Below are positions 17,335-28,128 of a stretch of 64,000 nucleotides of DNA, piece after piece. A program made the translations under genes and the position numbers. The notes below the pieces were generated by a model that did not search any database, was not told the origin of the DNA, and was given only the letters and a program-made list of their open reading frames with translations. Within the stretch, counting starts at the first letter, position 1. Every line of letters begins with the position of its first letter. The DNA comes from Pseudomonadota bacterium (GTDB lineage: Bacteria; Pseudomonadota; Alphaproteobacteria; Rhizobiales; Beijerinckiaceae): NCBI GenBank assembly GCA_021781815.1, contig JAJXWB010000001.1, forward strand, positions 166,532 through 230,531, read 5' to 3'.

Positions 17335-18044
17335 CCGATCCCTTCGCCATCTGGGTCTATCTCTCGGCTTCGCCGCTTTTGTGGCTGACCCTGACTCTGA
17401 TCGTCTGGCTCGCTTCGGACGCGCTCGCCCGCGCAGCCGGACGCCATCCCCTGGTCAATCCCGTGCTGATCTCGATCACGCTGATGGCCGGGATCCTGAT
17501 TGCGACCGGCGCGCCCTACAAGACATATTTCGAAGGCGCGCAATTCGTGCATTTTCTGCTGGGACCGGCGACCGTCGCCATCGCCGTGCCGCTCGTTCGC
17601 CATCGTGCGCTGGTGCGCGCCAATCTTCTGCCCATGCTCGCGGCGCTCGTCGCCGGTGCGCTCACCGCCGTCGTGTCCGCGGTCGGCGTCGCTGCGGCCT
17701 TCGGCGCGCCGCGCGCCGTGCTGGTGTCGCTCGCGCCGAAATCGGTGACGGCCGGCATCGCCATGGCGATCTCGGAAAATCTCGGCGGCGTTCCCGCGCT
17801 GACGGCCGTGCTCGTCATCACGACGGGCATCATCGGCGCCGTCGTCGTCACGCCGCTGATGAATGCGCTGAAGATCGACGATTACGCGGCGCGCGGCTTC
17901 GCCGTTGGTCTCGCCTCGCACGGCATCGGCACGGCGCGCGCCTTCGTGGTCGACGAGGTCGCGGGAACCTTCGCCGGCATCGCCATGGGGTTGAATGGCG
18001 TGGTTACGTCGCTGGTCGTGCCGCTGCTGATGCGGTGGATGTGA
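17331..18044 (+). CDS. CidB/LrgB-family membrane protein
   Basis: 237 residues starting at a GTG (17331) that overlaps the cidA stop. The open frame upstream of it is only read-through over cidA in another frame. About six to seven membrane helices are expected. Conserved LrgB blocks are VNPVLISITLMAGILI, FLLGPATVAIAVPL, LAPKSVTAGIAMAISENLGG and GLASHGIGTARAF. It is the membrane partner of CidA. No terminator is obvious; the Cys-rich minus-strand gene ends directly at the next base, so the two units converge head-on. Confidence 0.9.
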   Translation: MTDPFAIWVYLSASPLLWLTLTLIVWLASDALARAAGRHPLVNPVLISITLMAGILIATGAPYKTYFEGAQFVHFLLGPATVAIAVPLVRHRALVRANLLPMLAALVAGALTAVVSAVGVAAAFGAPRAVLVSLAPKSVTAGIAMAISENLGGVPALTAVLVITTGIIGAVVVTPLMNALKIDDYAARGFAVGLASHGIGTARAFVVDEVAGTFAGIAMGLNGVVTSLVVPLLMRWM

Positions 18045-18272
18045 TCACAGCCGCGTGCAGACGATATCGTGCGGCGTGCAGGCGATGCCCGGCGTCGAGC
18101 ATCCAGCCTGAGTGCATGCGATGCAGCCGTTGGTCCATTCCACGCATTGCCGATGCGCCTGGCCGAAGGCCTGGATAGCCGTTTCGCCGCCTCCCGGGTC
18201 TTCCCGCATCGACGCTTCGCCCGCGAACGCCGACGAGCAGGAAAGCATGAGCGTCAACATCATTCGTATCAT
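18045..18272 (-). CDS. Small secreted Cys-rich protein
   Basis: 75 residues: signal peptide MIRMMLTLMLSCSSAFAGEA with cleavage likely after AFA, then a short mature domain with six Cys (43, 50, 53, 58, 65, 72) in the pattern CVEWTNGCIACTQAGCSTPG. The even Cys number suggests three disulfides in the periplasm or outside the cell. The frame stays open far upstream over prmA, but that part has no coding character, and the signal peptide marks the real start; the ATGs at 18263 and 18260 are also possible. Function unknown. It resembles short Cys-rich hypothetical proteins of Rhizobiales that I cannot name. Divergent from prmA, convergent with cidB. Confidence 0.65.
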   Translation of the reverse strand: MIRMMLTLMLSCSSAFAGEASMREDPGGGETAIQAFGQAHRQCVEWTNGCIACTQAGCSTPGIACTPHDIVCTRL

Positions 18273-18398
18273 GGAGCGACCATAGCGCGCCGTCCCGCCT
18301 GCGACGATGCCGGGCGAGTCGCCATGAACGGCGCGGCAGCCGACCCCGAAATAGCCGCCGCGCATGACAGGCCCGCCCCCACGTGCTAAGCGCGCGGC

Positions 18399-19349
18399 AT
18401 GCTCGAAGGACTTCCCCCCAACGGCGCAGCTTTTGTCATGCGCCTCGAAACTGACGAATCGACCGCGCGCCTCGTTGCCGACACGATCGTGGAGACGTTC
18501 GATCCCGCAGAAACGGCCGCCGCCGCCTTCGAGAAGGAGCCATCGACCGAAAGCTGGACGTCCGAGGCCTGGGTGGTCGAGGTCTATTTCGGCCCCGAAC
18601 CCGACGAAGACGTCATCCGCGACCTCGTGCGCAGCGTCGCCGGCGATGAGGCGGCGAAAGCCCTGGTCTTCGGGCGCGTCAGCGAGAAGGACTGGGTTGC
18701 CGCTTCGCTCGAGGGCCTCGCGCCCGTGCGCGCCGGCCGCTTTCTCGTGCATGGGTCGCACGACCGGAAGGCGCCGCGCGAAAACGACATCGGGCTGGAG
18801 ATCGAGGCGGCGCTCGCCTTCGGCACCGGCCATCACGGCACGACGCTCGGTTGTCTTCGCGCACTCGACGCCATATCCAAACGGCGGCGCCCGATGCGCA
18901 TCCTCGACGTCGGCACGGGCACCGGCGTGCTCGCCATCGCCGCGGCGCGGCTGTGGCGGCGCGCGGTCGCAGCCGGCGACATCGATCCGGTCTCGACCGA
19001 GGCAGCAGCCGCCAATGCGCGGCTGAACGGCGCCACGCCGTTCATGCGACCAGTGACGGCGCGCGGGACCATGCACCCGGACTTGCGCGGTGGAGCGCCC
19101 TACGACCTGATTTTCGCGAATATTCTGGCGAAGCCGCTGCGGCTTCTGGCGCCACAGATCGCGTCCGTCGCCGCCGAGGACGCAGACCTCGTGCTGTCCG
19201 GCCTGCTCGCCCGCGACGTCGCGGGCGTCCTGACAGCATACGCCGCGCAGGGCTTTCGCCTCGCGCGCCGTGGAGACATCGAGGGATGGGCGACGTTGAC
19301 GCTGAGGCGCGGCGGCGCGGCGCCGCGCCCGCTCACGATCGTGGATTAG
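18399..19349 (+). CDS. prmA: Ribosomal protein L11 methyltransferase
   Basis: 316 residues. The N-terminal substrate-recognition part is followed by a class I SAM methyltransferase domain: LEIEAALAFGTGHHGTTLGCL (PrmA-specific FGTGHH), then motif I RILDVGTGTGVLAIAAARL and the catalytic-loop NPPY-like element DLIFANILAKPL, conserved as NI(L/H)A in PrmA. It trimethylates ribosomal protein L11. Length is slightly above the E. coli enzyme (293). The ATG at 18399 gives the normal start MLEGLPPNGAAFVMRLETD. Confidence 0.92.
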   Translation: MLEGLPPNGAAFVMRLETDESTARLVADTIVETFDPAETAAAAFEKEPSTESWTSEAWVVEVYFGPEPDEDVIRDLVRSVAGDEAAKALVFGRVSEKDWVAASLEGLAPVRAGRFLVHGSHDRKAPRENDIGLEIEAALAFGTGHHGTTLGCLRALDAISKRRRPMRILDVGTGTGVLAIAAARLWRRAVAAGDIDPVSTEAAAANARLNGATPFMRPVTARGTMHPDLRGGAPYDLIFANILAKPLRLLAPQIASVAAEDADLVLSGLLARDVAGVLTAYAAQGFRLARRGDIEGWATLTLRRGGAAPRPLTIVD

Positions 19350-19352
19350 GCG

Positions 19353-19577
19353 TCAGAGCGCGCCCAGCCCCTGATGACGGCTGAATTTCTCGCCGATTTC
19401 GCGCTCGACGGAATCCGACCAGCGGCGGCCGTCAATATATTGCGCCACTGCGCGCTCGGCCTCGGCCTGTCGGGCGGCTCTGAGCGCATCCATGAAACGG
19501 GTCCACATCCCCGGACCAGCGGCGGCGCGCTTGGCCCGGACGCCATAGGCCCTGGACGGAATGATCATTGTTGCCAT
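19353..19577 (-). CDS. Small hypothetical protein
   Basis: 74 residues (MATMIIPSRAYGVRAKRAAA...), mainly helical, with RFMDALRAARQAEAERAVAQYI and a charged C-terminus. The strong ribosome-binding site AAAGGAG 7 bases before the ATG and an AT-rich promoter-like region upstream (19620-19720) argue that it is real. It converges with prmA, with 3 bases between stop codons. It has some flavour of the short Arg-rich DUF1127 class but lacks the full motif. Function unknown. Confidence 0.65.
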   Translation of the reverse strand: MATMIIPSRAYGVRAKRAAAGPGMWTRFMDALRAARQAEAERAVAQYIDGRRWSDSVEREIGEKFSRHQGLGAL

Positions 19578-19771
19578 GGATCTGCTCCTTTCGCAGTTCC
19601 CTGACGTTTCTGTCCCTGTCTCGGCTCGTTGCCGTTACCCTCATATAGCTACGCATTTATGTCGGGAGTATTGATTATTTCATGCATAATTCGCATGGCT
19701 GCAGCCTGAATTGTGCAACGCAACATAACCGGAGGCTCGCGGTCTGCGCCTGCCCGCTTTAGGCTCGCTGC

Positions 19772-21598
19772 ATGGCGCAGAAATTCGAATCCCTCTTCCA
19801 GTCCTTTTCCGAAACAACCGACCCGTCGCGGGCCAAGCCGCGACTCGCCGCGCTGCGCGAAGAACTCGCGCGCCGGACGCTTGACGGCTTCATTGCGCCG
19901 CGCGCCGACGAGCATCAGAACGAGTATGTAGCGCCGGGCGCCGAGCGACTGGCCTGGCTGACCGGCTTCACTGGGTCCGCCGGCGCCGCGGTCGTGCTTG
20001 CCGACCGTGCCGCAATCTTCGTCGACGGCCGCTACACGATCCAGGCGCGCGACCAGGTCGATCCATCTCTCTTTGCGCCGCATGACCTGATCGCAAATCC
20101 GCCCGCGCGCTGGCTTGCGCAGCATGCGCCGAAGGGCGGGCGCATCGGCTACGATCCATGGCTGCATACGCCCGCGCAGGTCGAGGTTCTGCGCAAGGCG
20201 GCCGTGAGCGCCGGCGCCGAGATGGTCGCTGTCGAGCCCAACCCGATCGACGCCGTATGGGCCGACCGGCCACACGAACCGACCGCGCCCGTCCTGTTGC
20301 ACGCGGATCGTCTGGCCGGCGAGACGGCTGCCGACAAGCTGGCGCGCATCGCCGGGACGCTCGAAAAATACGACGGTCTCGTCGTGTCCGATCCGCATGC
20401 CGTCGCCTGGGCGTTCAACATCCGTGGCGGCGACGTCGCGCATACGCCGCTCCCCATGTCGTGGGCCATCATATCGCGCAAGAATCGCCCGAAGCTCTAC
20501 ATCGCCGGCGCAAAACTCTCGAACGTCGTGCGCGCCGCGCTGGAAGACATCGCTGACGTGCATGAACCAGCCGCGCTTGAACCCGACCTCGCCGCGCTCG
20601 CGCGCGACAGAAACAAGCTGCTGTTCGACAGCGCCACCGCGCCCGAAAAGCTCCTCACGCTCTATCGCGCGGCGGGCGGTGAGGCGGATATCGCGGCCGA
20701 TCCGATTGCGCTGATGAAGGCAAGGAAGAACGCCGCCGAACTTCGTGGCGCGCGCGCGGCGCATCTGCGCGACGGCGCGGCCATGGTCGAATTTCTCGCC
20801 TGGTTTTCCAGCGAGGCGCCGAAAGGAAAACTCACGGAAATTTCTGCGGCGCAGGCCCTCGAAACATTCCGCCGCGCGACGGGCAAGCTCGCGGAAATCT
20901 CGTTCCCGACCATTTCCGCCTTCGGCCCGCACGCCGCGCTGCCGCACTATCGCGTGACGGAGCGCAGCAATCTCCGCATCCGCAAAGGCGTTTATCTCGT
21001 CGATTCCGGCGCGCAATATCTGGATGGCACGACCGACATCACGCGCACGATATCGGTCGGGCGCCCGACTGCAGTCATGCGCGAGAAAAACACGCGCGTG
21101 CTGAAAGGGCATATTGCGATAGCCACCGCCGTCTTTCCAAAAGGGACGACTGGCGCACAGCTCGATTCATTCGCGCGCAGATCGCTGTGGGAAGCGGGCT
21201 GCGATTTCGACCACGGCACAGGCCACGGCGTCGGGGCCTATCTGTCCGTGCACGAAGGCCCGCAGCGCATCTCGAAGCTCGGAACGGTTCCGCTCGAACC
21301 GGGCATGATTCTGTCCAACGAACCGGGCTATTACAAGGAAGGCGCCTTCGGCATACGCATCGAGACTCTTCTGGTCGTGGAGAAGCGCGCGATCAAAGGC
21401 GCAGAGCGCGAGATGCACGGTTTCGAGACGATCACCCTGGCGCCGATCGATAAGGCGCTGATCGATACAAAACTGCTGACACGCACAGAAATCGCCTGGC
21501 TGAACGCCTATCACGCCGGCGTGTACACGAAGCTGGAAGGAAAAGTGTCGGCATCGGCGCGGAAATGGCTGCGCGCGGCGACGACGAAGATCAGGTAG
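19772..21598 (+). CDS. pepP: Xaa-Pro aminopeptidase (M24B, long XPNPEP1-like form)
   Basis: 608 residues, the long three-domain form: two creatinase-like N-terminal domains (RADEHQNEYVAPGAERLAWLTGFTGSAG near the start) and a C-terminal pita-bread domain. Metal-site blocks are visible: VYLVDSGAQYLDGTTDITRT (two Asp ligands), GTGHGVGAYLSVHEGP (His ligand and catalytic His) and LSNEPGYYKEGAFGIRIE (Glu ligands). It removes N-terminal residues preceding proline, usually with Mn2+. Transcribed alone, with the ligA gene convergent 64 bases away. The gene symbol is used in the broad sense; the sequence is closer to the eukaryotic-type enzyme than to E. coli PepP (441 residues). Confidence 0.9.
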   Translation: MAQKFESLFQSFSETTDPSRAKPRLAALREELARRTLDGFIAPRADEHQNEYVAPGAERLAWLTGFTGSAGAAVVLADRAAIFVDGRYTIQARDQVDPSLFAPHDLIANPPARWLAQHAPKGGRIGYDPWLHTPAQVEVLRKAAVSAGAEMVAVEPNPIDAVWADRPHEPTAPVLLHADRLAGETAADKLARIAGTLEKYDGLVVSDPHAVAWAFNIRGGDVAHTPLPMSWAIISRKNRPKLYIAGAKLSNVVRAALEDIADVHEPAALEPDLAALARDRNKLLFDSATAPEKLLTLYRAAGGEADIAADPIALMKARKNAAELRGARAAHLRDGAAMVEFLAWFSSEAPKGKLTEISAAQALETFRRATGKLAEISFPTISAFGPHAALPHYRVTERSNLRIRKGVYLVDSGAQYLDGTTDITRTISVGRPTAVMREKNTRVLKGHIAIATAVFPKGTTGAQLDSFARRSLWEAGCDFDHGTGHGVGAYLSVHEGPQRISKLGTVPLEPGMILSNEPGYYKEGAFGIRIETLLVVEKRAIKGAEREMHGFETITLAPIDKALIDTKLLTRTEIAWLNAYHAGVYTKLEGKVSASARKWLRAATTKIR

Positions 21599-21662
21599 CC
21601 GCGCGCTCGACCACCGTCTGCGATCCCACTCCCCTTGCAAAGGCGGGGCGCTGGATTGCAGA

Positions 21663-23774
<2,112 letters not shown>

Positions 23775-23869
23775 TTAGCGCGTGACGGGACAAGGCAAAA
23801 GTGGCCGCACTTCAGGCCAGAAACTCTCCTCGTGCGCCGAATGTGACGGCGATCATTCCGGCGGCGGCG

Positions 23870-25540
23870 CTACGCCGCGCCTTCCAGCAATCGCGCCGCG
23901 GCCGCGCGCGCCTCCTCGGTGATCGTCGCGCCAGCGAGCATGCGCGCGATCTCCTCACGCCGCTGCGGCGCGTCGAGCGCGGCGACGCTCGTCGTCACGC
24001 GCTTGCCGTTGTCCGCGGAATCCTTGGCGATACGGAAATGTCTGCCTGCGCGCGCAGCGACCTGCGGCGCGTGCGTCACCGCAAGCACCTGCACGCGTGA
24101 AGCAAGCCGCGCAAGCCTTTGGCCGATGGCGTCGGCCACGGCGCCGCCGACGCCGGTGTCGATTTCGTCGAAAACAAGCGTCGGGGCCGAACCACGATCG
24201 GCGAGCGTCACCTTCAGCGCGAGCATGAAGCGCGAGAGTTCGCCGCCGGATGCGACCTTCATCAGCGGACCAGGCCGGGCGCCGGGATTGGTTTGCACCC
24301 AGAACTCGACGCGATCGATACCGTCCGCCGTCGCCGCATCCGGGTCGCTGTCGATCCGTGTGAAGAATTCCGCGCGTTCGAGCTTGAGCGGCGCGAGTTC
24401 TCCCATGACGGCCTTGTCGAGCCTTGTAGCGCAGGCAACGCGCGCCTTCGACAGGTCGAGCGCCTTCGACGAGAAATCCACGCGCGCCCTGTCCGCCTCC
24501 TGCACAAGCTTCGCCAGCGCGGATTCGCCCGCGGCCAGTGCGGCTATGTCGGCTTCGAATTTCACGACGAGCGCCGCCAGCGAGTCGACCGCGCATTGAT
24601 GTTTTCGCGCCGCCCCGCGCAGTGCGAACAGCCGTTCTTCCGTGCGCTCCAGTTCACGCGGATCGTAAGCGGCCTCCTGCATCGCCTGATCGAGCGCAGT
24701 TCGCGCGGCTTCCACGCCGTCCAGGGCCACGCCAAGCGCGACAAGGCAAGGTTCGATCAGGGCCGGCGCCTGCGGCTGGCGGCGATCAAGCCGGCGCAGC
24801 GCCGCCGACAGCGCCGTGATCGGCGACCCTTCGCCGCCAACGGTCTCGAACGCCTCGCGCAAATCGGCTGCGACCTTTTCGGCCTGCATCATTTTCTGGC
24901 GCAGCGCAGCGAGTTTGGCCTCTTCGCCGGGTTGCGGCGCGAGCTTGGACAATTCGGCATGCGCATGCGTCAGATAGTCGGCGTCGGCGCGGGCGCGCGC
25001 GAGTCGCGCCTCCTCTGCGTCACGGGCCGCCTCCGTCTCGCGCATATGTCGATGCGCCGCACGAACCGCGTCGGCCCTGGAGGTGAGGCCGCCGAACGCG
25101 TCGAGCAGCAGCCGGTGCGTAGTCGCGTCCGTCAGCGCCCGTTCATCGTGCTGGCCGTGGATCTCCACGATGCTTCGTCCGATCGCGCGCAGCGCCTGCG
25201 CGCTGACCGCTTGATCATTGACGAAGGCGCGCGTGCGCCCGTCCGCCATTTGCACCCGCCGCAGAATGAGGTCGCCGTCGACCTCGATCTCCTGAGCGCG
25301 CGCGGCCATGCGCGCCGGATGCGCCGCCGGCAGATCGAACACGGCCGTCACCTGGCCCTGCGGCTGGCCGGCGCGCACGAGCGCGCCATCGCCGCGCCCG
25401 CCAAGCGCAAGCGTGAAAGCGTCGAGCAGAATAGATTTGCCGGCGCCGGTTTCCCCGGTGAGCACAGTCAACCCGCGATCCGGATCGAAATCGATCCGGT
25501 CGATCAGGACGATGTCGCGAATGATAAGCTGAACCAGCAT
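23870..25540 (-). CDS. recN: DNA repair protein RecN
   Basis: 556 residues from ATG 25540 (MLVQLIIRDIVLIDRIDFD), the family's usual start; a GTG five codons upstream is in frame. SMC-like ATPase with Walker A LTGETGAGKSILLDAF near the N-terminus, a central coiled-coil region (about 150-360) and the C-terminal ABC signature and Walker B half: VASGGELSRFMLALKVTLA and PTLVFDEIDTGVGG, then AVTHAPQVAA. It acts with RecA in double-strand-break repair. It lies in the conserved lpxC-bamD-recN-ligA string downstream of ftsZ. Confidence 0.95.
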   Translation of the reverse strand: MLVQLIIRDIVLIDRIDFDPDRGLTVLTGETGAGKSILLDAFTLALGGRGDGALVRAGQPQGQVTAVFDLPAAHPARMAARAQEIEVDGDLILRRVQMADGRTRAFVNDQAVSAQALRAIGRSIVEIHGQHDERALTDATTHRLLLDAFGGLTSRADAVRAAHRHMRETEAARDAEEARLARARADADYLTHAHAELSKLAPQPGEEAKLAALRQKMMQAEKVAADLREAFETVGGEGSPITALSAALRRLDRRQPQAPALIEPCLVALGVALDGVEAARTALDQAMQEAAYDPRELERTEERLFALRGAARKHQCAVDSLAALVVKFEADIAALAAGESALAKLVQEADRARVDFSSKALDLSKARVACATRLDKAVMGELAPLKLERAEFFTRIDSDPDAATADGIDRVEFWVQTNPGARPGPLMKVASGGELSRFMLALKVTLADRGSAPTLVFDEIDTGVGGAVADAIGQRLARLASRVQVLAVTHAPQVAARAGRHFRIAKDSADNGKRVTTSVAALDAPQRREEIARMLAGATITEEARAAAARLLEGAA

Positions 25541-25663
25541 CCGACGCGCGATCACGAACTCTCTGGACCGAATCGATCCACGATCATGGCCGCGATCGCG
25601 TCGAAGAGTCGAGAGCGGCGCATGCGGGAGCCCCCGCCGTCCACCGTTGGCGCCGCGTCGCGA

Positions 25664-26572
25664 TCAACCGACGGTTTTGTGAAACACCTTGGAAATCCAG
25701 GAGCCCGAGCTTTCCTGCGGCTCCAGATTGCCTGTTCTCAGGAGCGCATAGGCGTCCTTGTACCATTGCGAGTCAGGATAATTGTGGCCGAGCACTGCCG
25801 CCGCAGTCTGCGCCTCGGAGGAGATTCCGAGCTTCAGATAGGCCTCGACCAGACGATAGAGCGCCTCCTCGGTGTGGCGCGTCGACTGGTACTTGGCGAG
25901 CACCTCGCGGAAGCGATTGATCGCGGCGGTATAATTGCTGTTTTGCAGATAAAAGCGGCCTACCTTCATCTCGCGCCCGGCAAGCTGATCCTTGGCCACC
26001 TGTATCTTGAACTTGGCGTCAGTCACGTATTCCGATTTCGGAAATTTCTCGACGAGCTGGTTGAAGATAACCGTCGCCTTTTCCGCCCGGTCCTGATCCT
26101 TGTCCGCCTCCGGTATCTGATTGTAGTAGGACATTCCCGCCAGATAATAGACGTAGGGCGCGTCAGAGGAACTCGGATAGAGACCGATATAACGATTGGC
26201 GGTCGCGACGGCCTCGTCGTACTTGCCCTCCGTGTATTCCGAATAGGTCTGCATCAGCAGACCTTTCTGCGACCAGCTCGAATTCGGATACTGCTTTTCA
26301 AGTTCGCCGAATTTCTTGCCCGCGCCCGTGAAGTCCTTTTTCTGGAGCCGCGCTAATCCCTGATCGTAGATCGTGTCGGCCGGCGTGTCGGTGAGGATCT
26401 TGGTCTCGTACTTTTCGCCGCCGCCGAAAATGCTGCTGAAGGGATTCGAGACGCTGTCGAGACCGGAGCAGCCTGCCAGCGGCAGCCCTGCGGCAATCGC
26501 CAGCGCCGGCGCGATGCCGGGCCGCGCTTCGTTCTGTATCCAGGCGAAAAACGTACGGAGGACGCGCTGCAT
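25664..26572 (-). CDS. bamD: BamD, outer-membrane protein assembly lipoprotein
   Basis: 302 residues from ATG 26572; a TTG two codons earlier also opens the frame. The lipobox LAGC has lipidated Cys35, after a basic N-terminus and hydrophobic segment (about 20-34). Five TPR-like repeats follow, including TIYDQGLARLQKKDFTGAGKKFGELEKQYP and YVTDAKFKIQVAKDQLAGREMKVGRFYL, the latter a strongly conserved BamD block. BamD is the essential lipoprotein of the BAM complex that inserts beta-barrel proteins. The 26573-26842 gap upstream (to lpxC) shows no gene. Confidence 0.94.
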   Translation of the reverse strand: MQRVLRTFFAWIQNEARPGIAPALAIAAGLPLAGCSGLDSVSNPFSSIFGGGEKYETKILTDTPADTIYDQGLARLQKKDFTGAGKKFGELEKQYPNSSWSQKGLLMQTYSEYTEGKYDEAVATANRYIGLYPSSSDAPYVYYLAGMSYYNQIPEADKDQDRAEKATVIFNQLVEKFPKSEYVTDAKFKIQVAKDQLAGREMKVGRFYLQNSNYTAAINRFREVLAKYQSTRHTEEALYRLVEAYLKLGISSEAQTAAAVLGHNYPDSQWYKDAYALLRTGNLEPQESSGSWISKVFHKTVG

Positions 26573-26842
26573 CGTCAAAACTCGCGGCTGTGTGACATGG
26601 GCGCGGGCGAGAGCCGCCGGTAGCCCCCGATACCCGAAAACGACGATTGTCGCCGCCTGGGCGGCTTATCCTAGAGCTCGAACCAACAGGGCCGCACGCG
26701 CGCCCCTGGCCAAATCAAGGCGATGCGATCGCGAGTTGCACGCGCAATCGACGCCTCATACCGCAGATCGAAGCGAGACGCCACCACTCCCGTCTCGCTC
26801 ATGCCCGAAGATTGTGGCGCCATCGGGTCAAGCCGCAGCGCA

Positions 26843-27865
26843 TTAGCTCCGGTCAGGCGCAAGCGCAAGCTGCACCAGCCCGCCGATGTCCGGGCGCACC
26901 GCGCCGCGGCGTGGCGCGATTGCGGCAGGCGTCAGCCGCCATGCCGATCGGTCGGCGAACAAGGCCTGCAGAATGGCATGATTGAGCGCATGGCCGCTGC
27001 ATCGTGAGCGGAACGCGCCCTGGATCGGCGCGCCGGCGAGCGCGAGGTCGCCAATTGCGTCCAGCATCTTGTGCCTCACGAATTCGTCCCGGAACCGCAG
27101 GCCCTCCGGATTGAGCGGCCCATCGTCGCCGATCGCAATGGAATTCTCCAGCGAAGCGCCCAGCGCGAAGCCCGCGCGCCACAGCCGCTCGATGTCCCGG
27201 ATGAAGCCGAACGTGCGCGCGCGCGCGATCTCGCGCCGGAACGAGGCCGGATCGACCCGCAGCGCCTTGCGCTGGCGCCCGATGGCGGCATGTTCGAACA
27301 GGATTTCGACGTCGAGCGTAAAGCCGCTCGCCGCCGGCGACAGCTCCGCAAAGGCGTCGCCGCGCTCGACGCGCACAGTCTTCAATATCTCGAGCTGCCT
27401 GCGTGGCGCGGACTGCCGGCGCAGGCCGACTTCGTCGATCGCCTCGACAATGGCCGCCGCCGAGCCGTCGAAGACCGGCGCCTCTGGTCCATCGATCTCG
27501 ACCAGCACATTATCGACGCCAAGCCCCGCCAGCGCCGCCATCACGTGCTCCACGGTGGCGACCGACTGGTCGCCGACGCGCAAAGTCGTGCAAAGCTCCG
27601 TCGCGCAGACCTGCGACCACGCCGCCGGCCCCATCGCCGCTGCTTCTCCCGCCAGGTCGCTTCGATAAAAAGAGACGCCGGCCCCATCTTCGGCCGGGTG
27701 GAGGATGAGCCGGGCAGGCGCGTTGGAATGAACGCCGACGCCTTCGAGCGCGACCGCTTCGCGCAAGGTCGACTGTCTATCGGAAAATCCTCGCTCCGGA
27801 TCCGAGACGGACCTCGACGAAGTCTTTGGCGCCAATTGGCGAGCGCGAGATTTGAGGCGCGTCAT
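26843..27865 (-). CDS. lpxC: UDP-3-O-acyl-N-acetylglucosamine deacetylase
   Basis: 340 residues. The enzyme proper starts near residue 31 (RQSTLREAVALEGVGVHS); the first ~30 residues are an extra polar stretch not usual in LpxC, so a later start is possible. Zinc site: His in VATVEHVMAALAGLGVDN and the HKMLDAIGD block (His, Asp). The catalytic His lies in SGHALNHAILQALF. It is the first committed step of lipid A synthesis, which shows an LPS-bearing outer membrane. It follows ftsZ in the division cluster after a hairpin terminator and a 263-base gap, so it is likely transcribed from its own promoter. Confidence 0.94.
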   Translation of the reverse strand: MTRLKSRARQLAPKTSSRSVSDPERGFSDRQSTLREAVALEGVGVHSNAPARLILHPAEDGAGVSFYRSDLAGEAAAMGPAAWSQVCATELCTTLRVGDQSVATVEHVMAALAGLGVDNVLVEIDGPEAPVFDGSAAAIVEAIDEVGLRRQSAPRRQLEILKTVRVERGDAFAELSPAASGFTLDVEILFEHAAIGRQRKALRVDPASFRREIARARTFGFIRDIERLWRAGFALGASLENSIAIGDDGPLNPEGLRFRDEFVRHKMLDAIGDLALAGAPIQGAFRSRCSGHALNHAILQALFADRSAWRLTPAAIAPRRGAVRPDIGGLVQLALAPDRS

Positions 27866-28093
27866 CCCTCATCCAGATTTGGCCAAGCGCAGGGCTAAGC
27901 ATCGCAACCGGGCACGCGGTAGACATCGACGCTCGTCCGTGTCGGAAATTGATCCTTAAGGACGGCCGCAAACTAACCTCGGCGCCAGTACGCGCCAAAT
28001 CACGGATTATGAAAGATTGTTAAAGTCGGCGCTGCCGCGTAAAATTTTGAAAAATCAATGATTCAAGACAAATCGTGACATTTGAACGAATGC

Positions 28094-28122
28094 GCGGCGC
28101 CGGGGTGAGACCCCGGCGCCGC
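28094..28122 (-). terminator. Strong GC-rich hairpin after ftsZ
   Basis: 13-bp perfect stem GCGGCGCCGGGGT / ACCCCGGCGCCGC with a 3-base loop, starting 6 bases after the ftsZ stop codon. The T-tract behind it is weak (CATTCGTTC), so it may be a partial or Rho-assisted terminator, or an mRNA-stabilising 3' hairpin separating ftsZ from lpxC. Confidence 0.65.
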
Positions 28123-28128
28123 GTGGAT

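Noticed and set aside
24119..26356. 745-codon plus-strand open frame
   Set aside because: It spans the antisense of recN and bamD and crosses their intergenic gap; composition is typical of antisense GC-rich sequence.
26573..26842. Possible small gene between bamD and lpxC
   Set aside because: Open frames in both directions are short, lack ribosome-binding sites and show no recognisable sequence.
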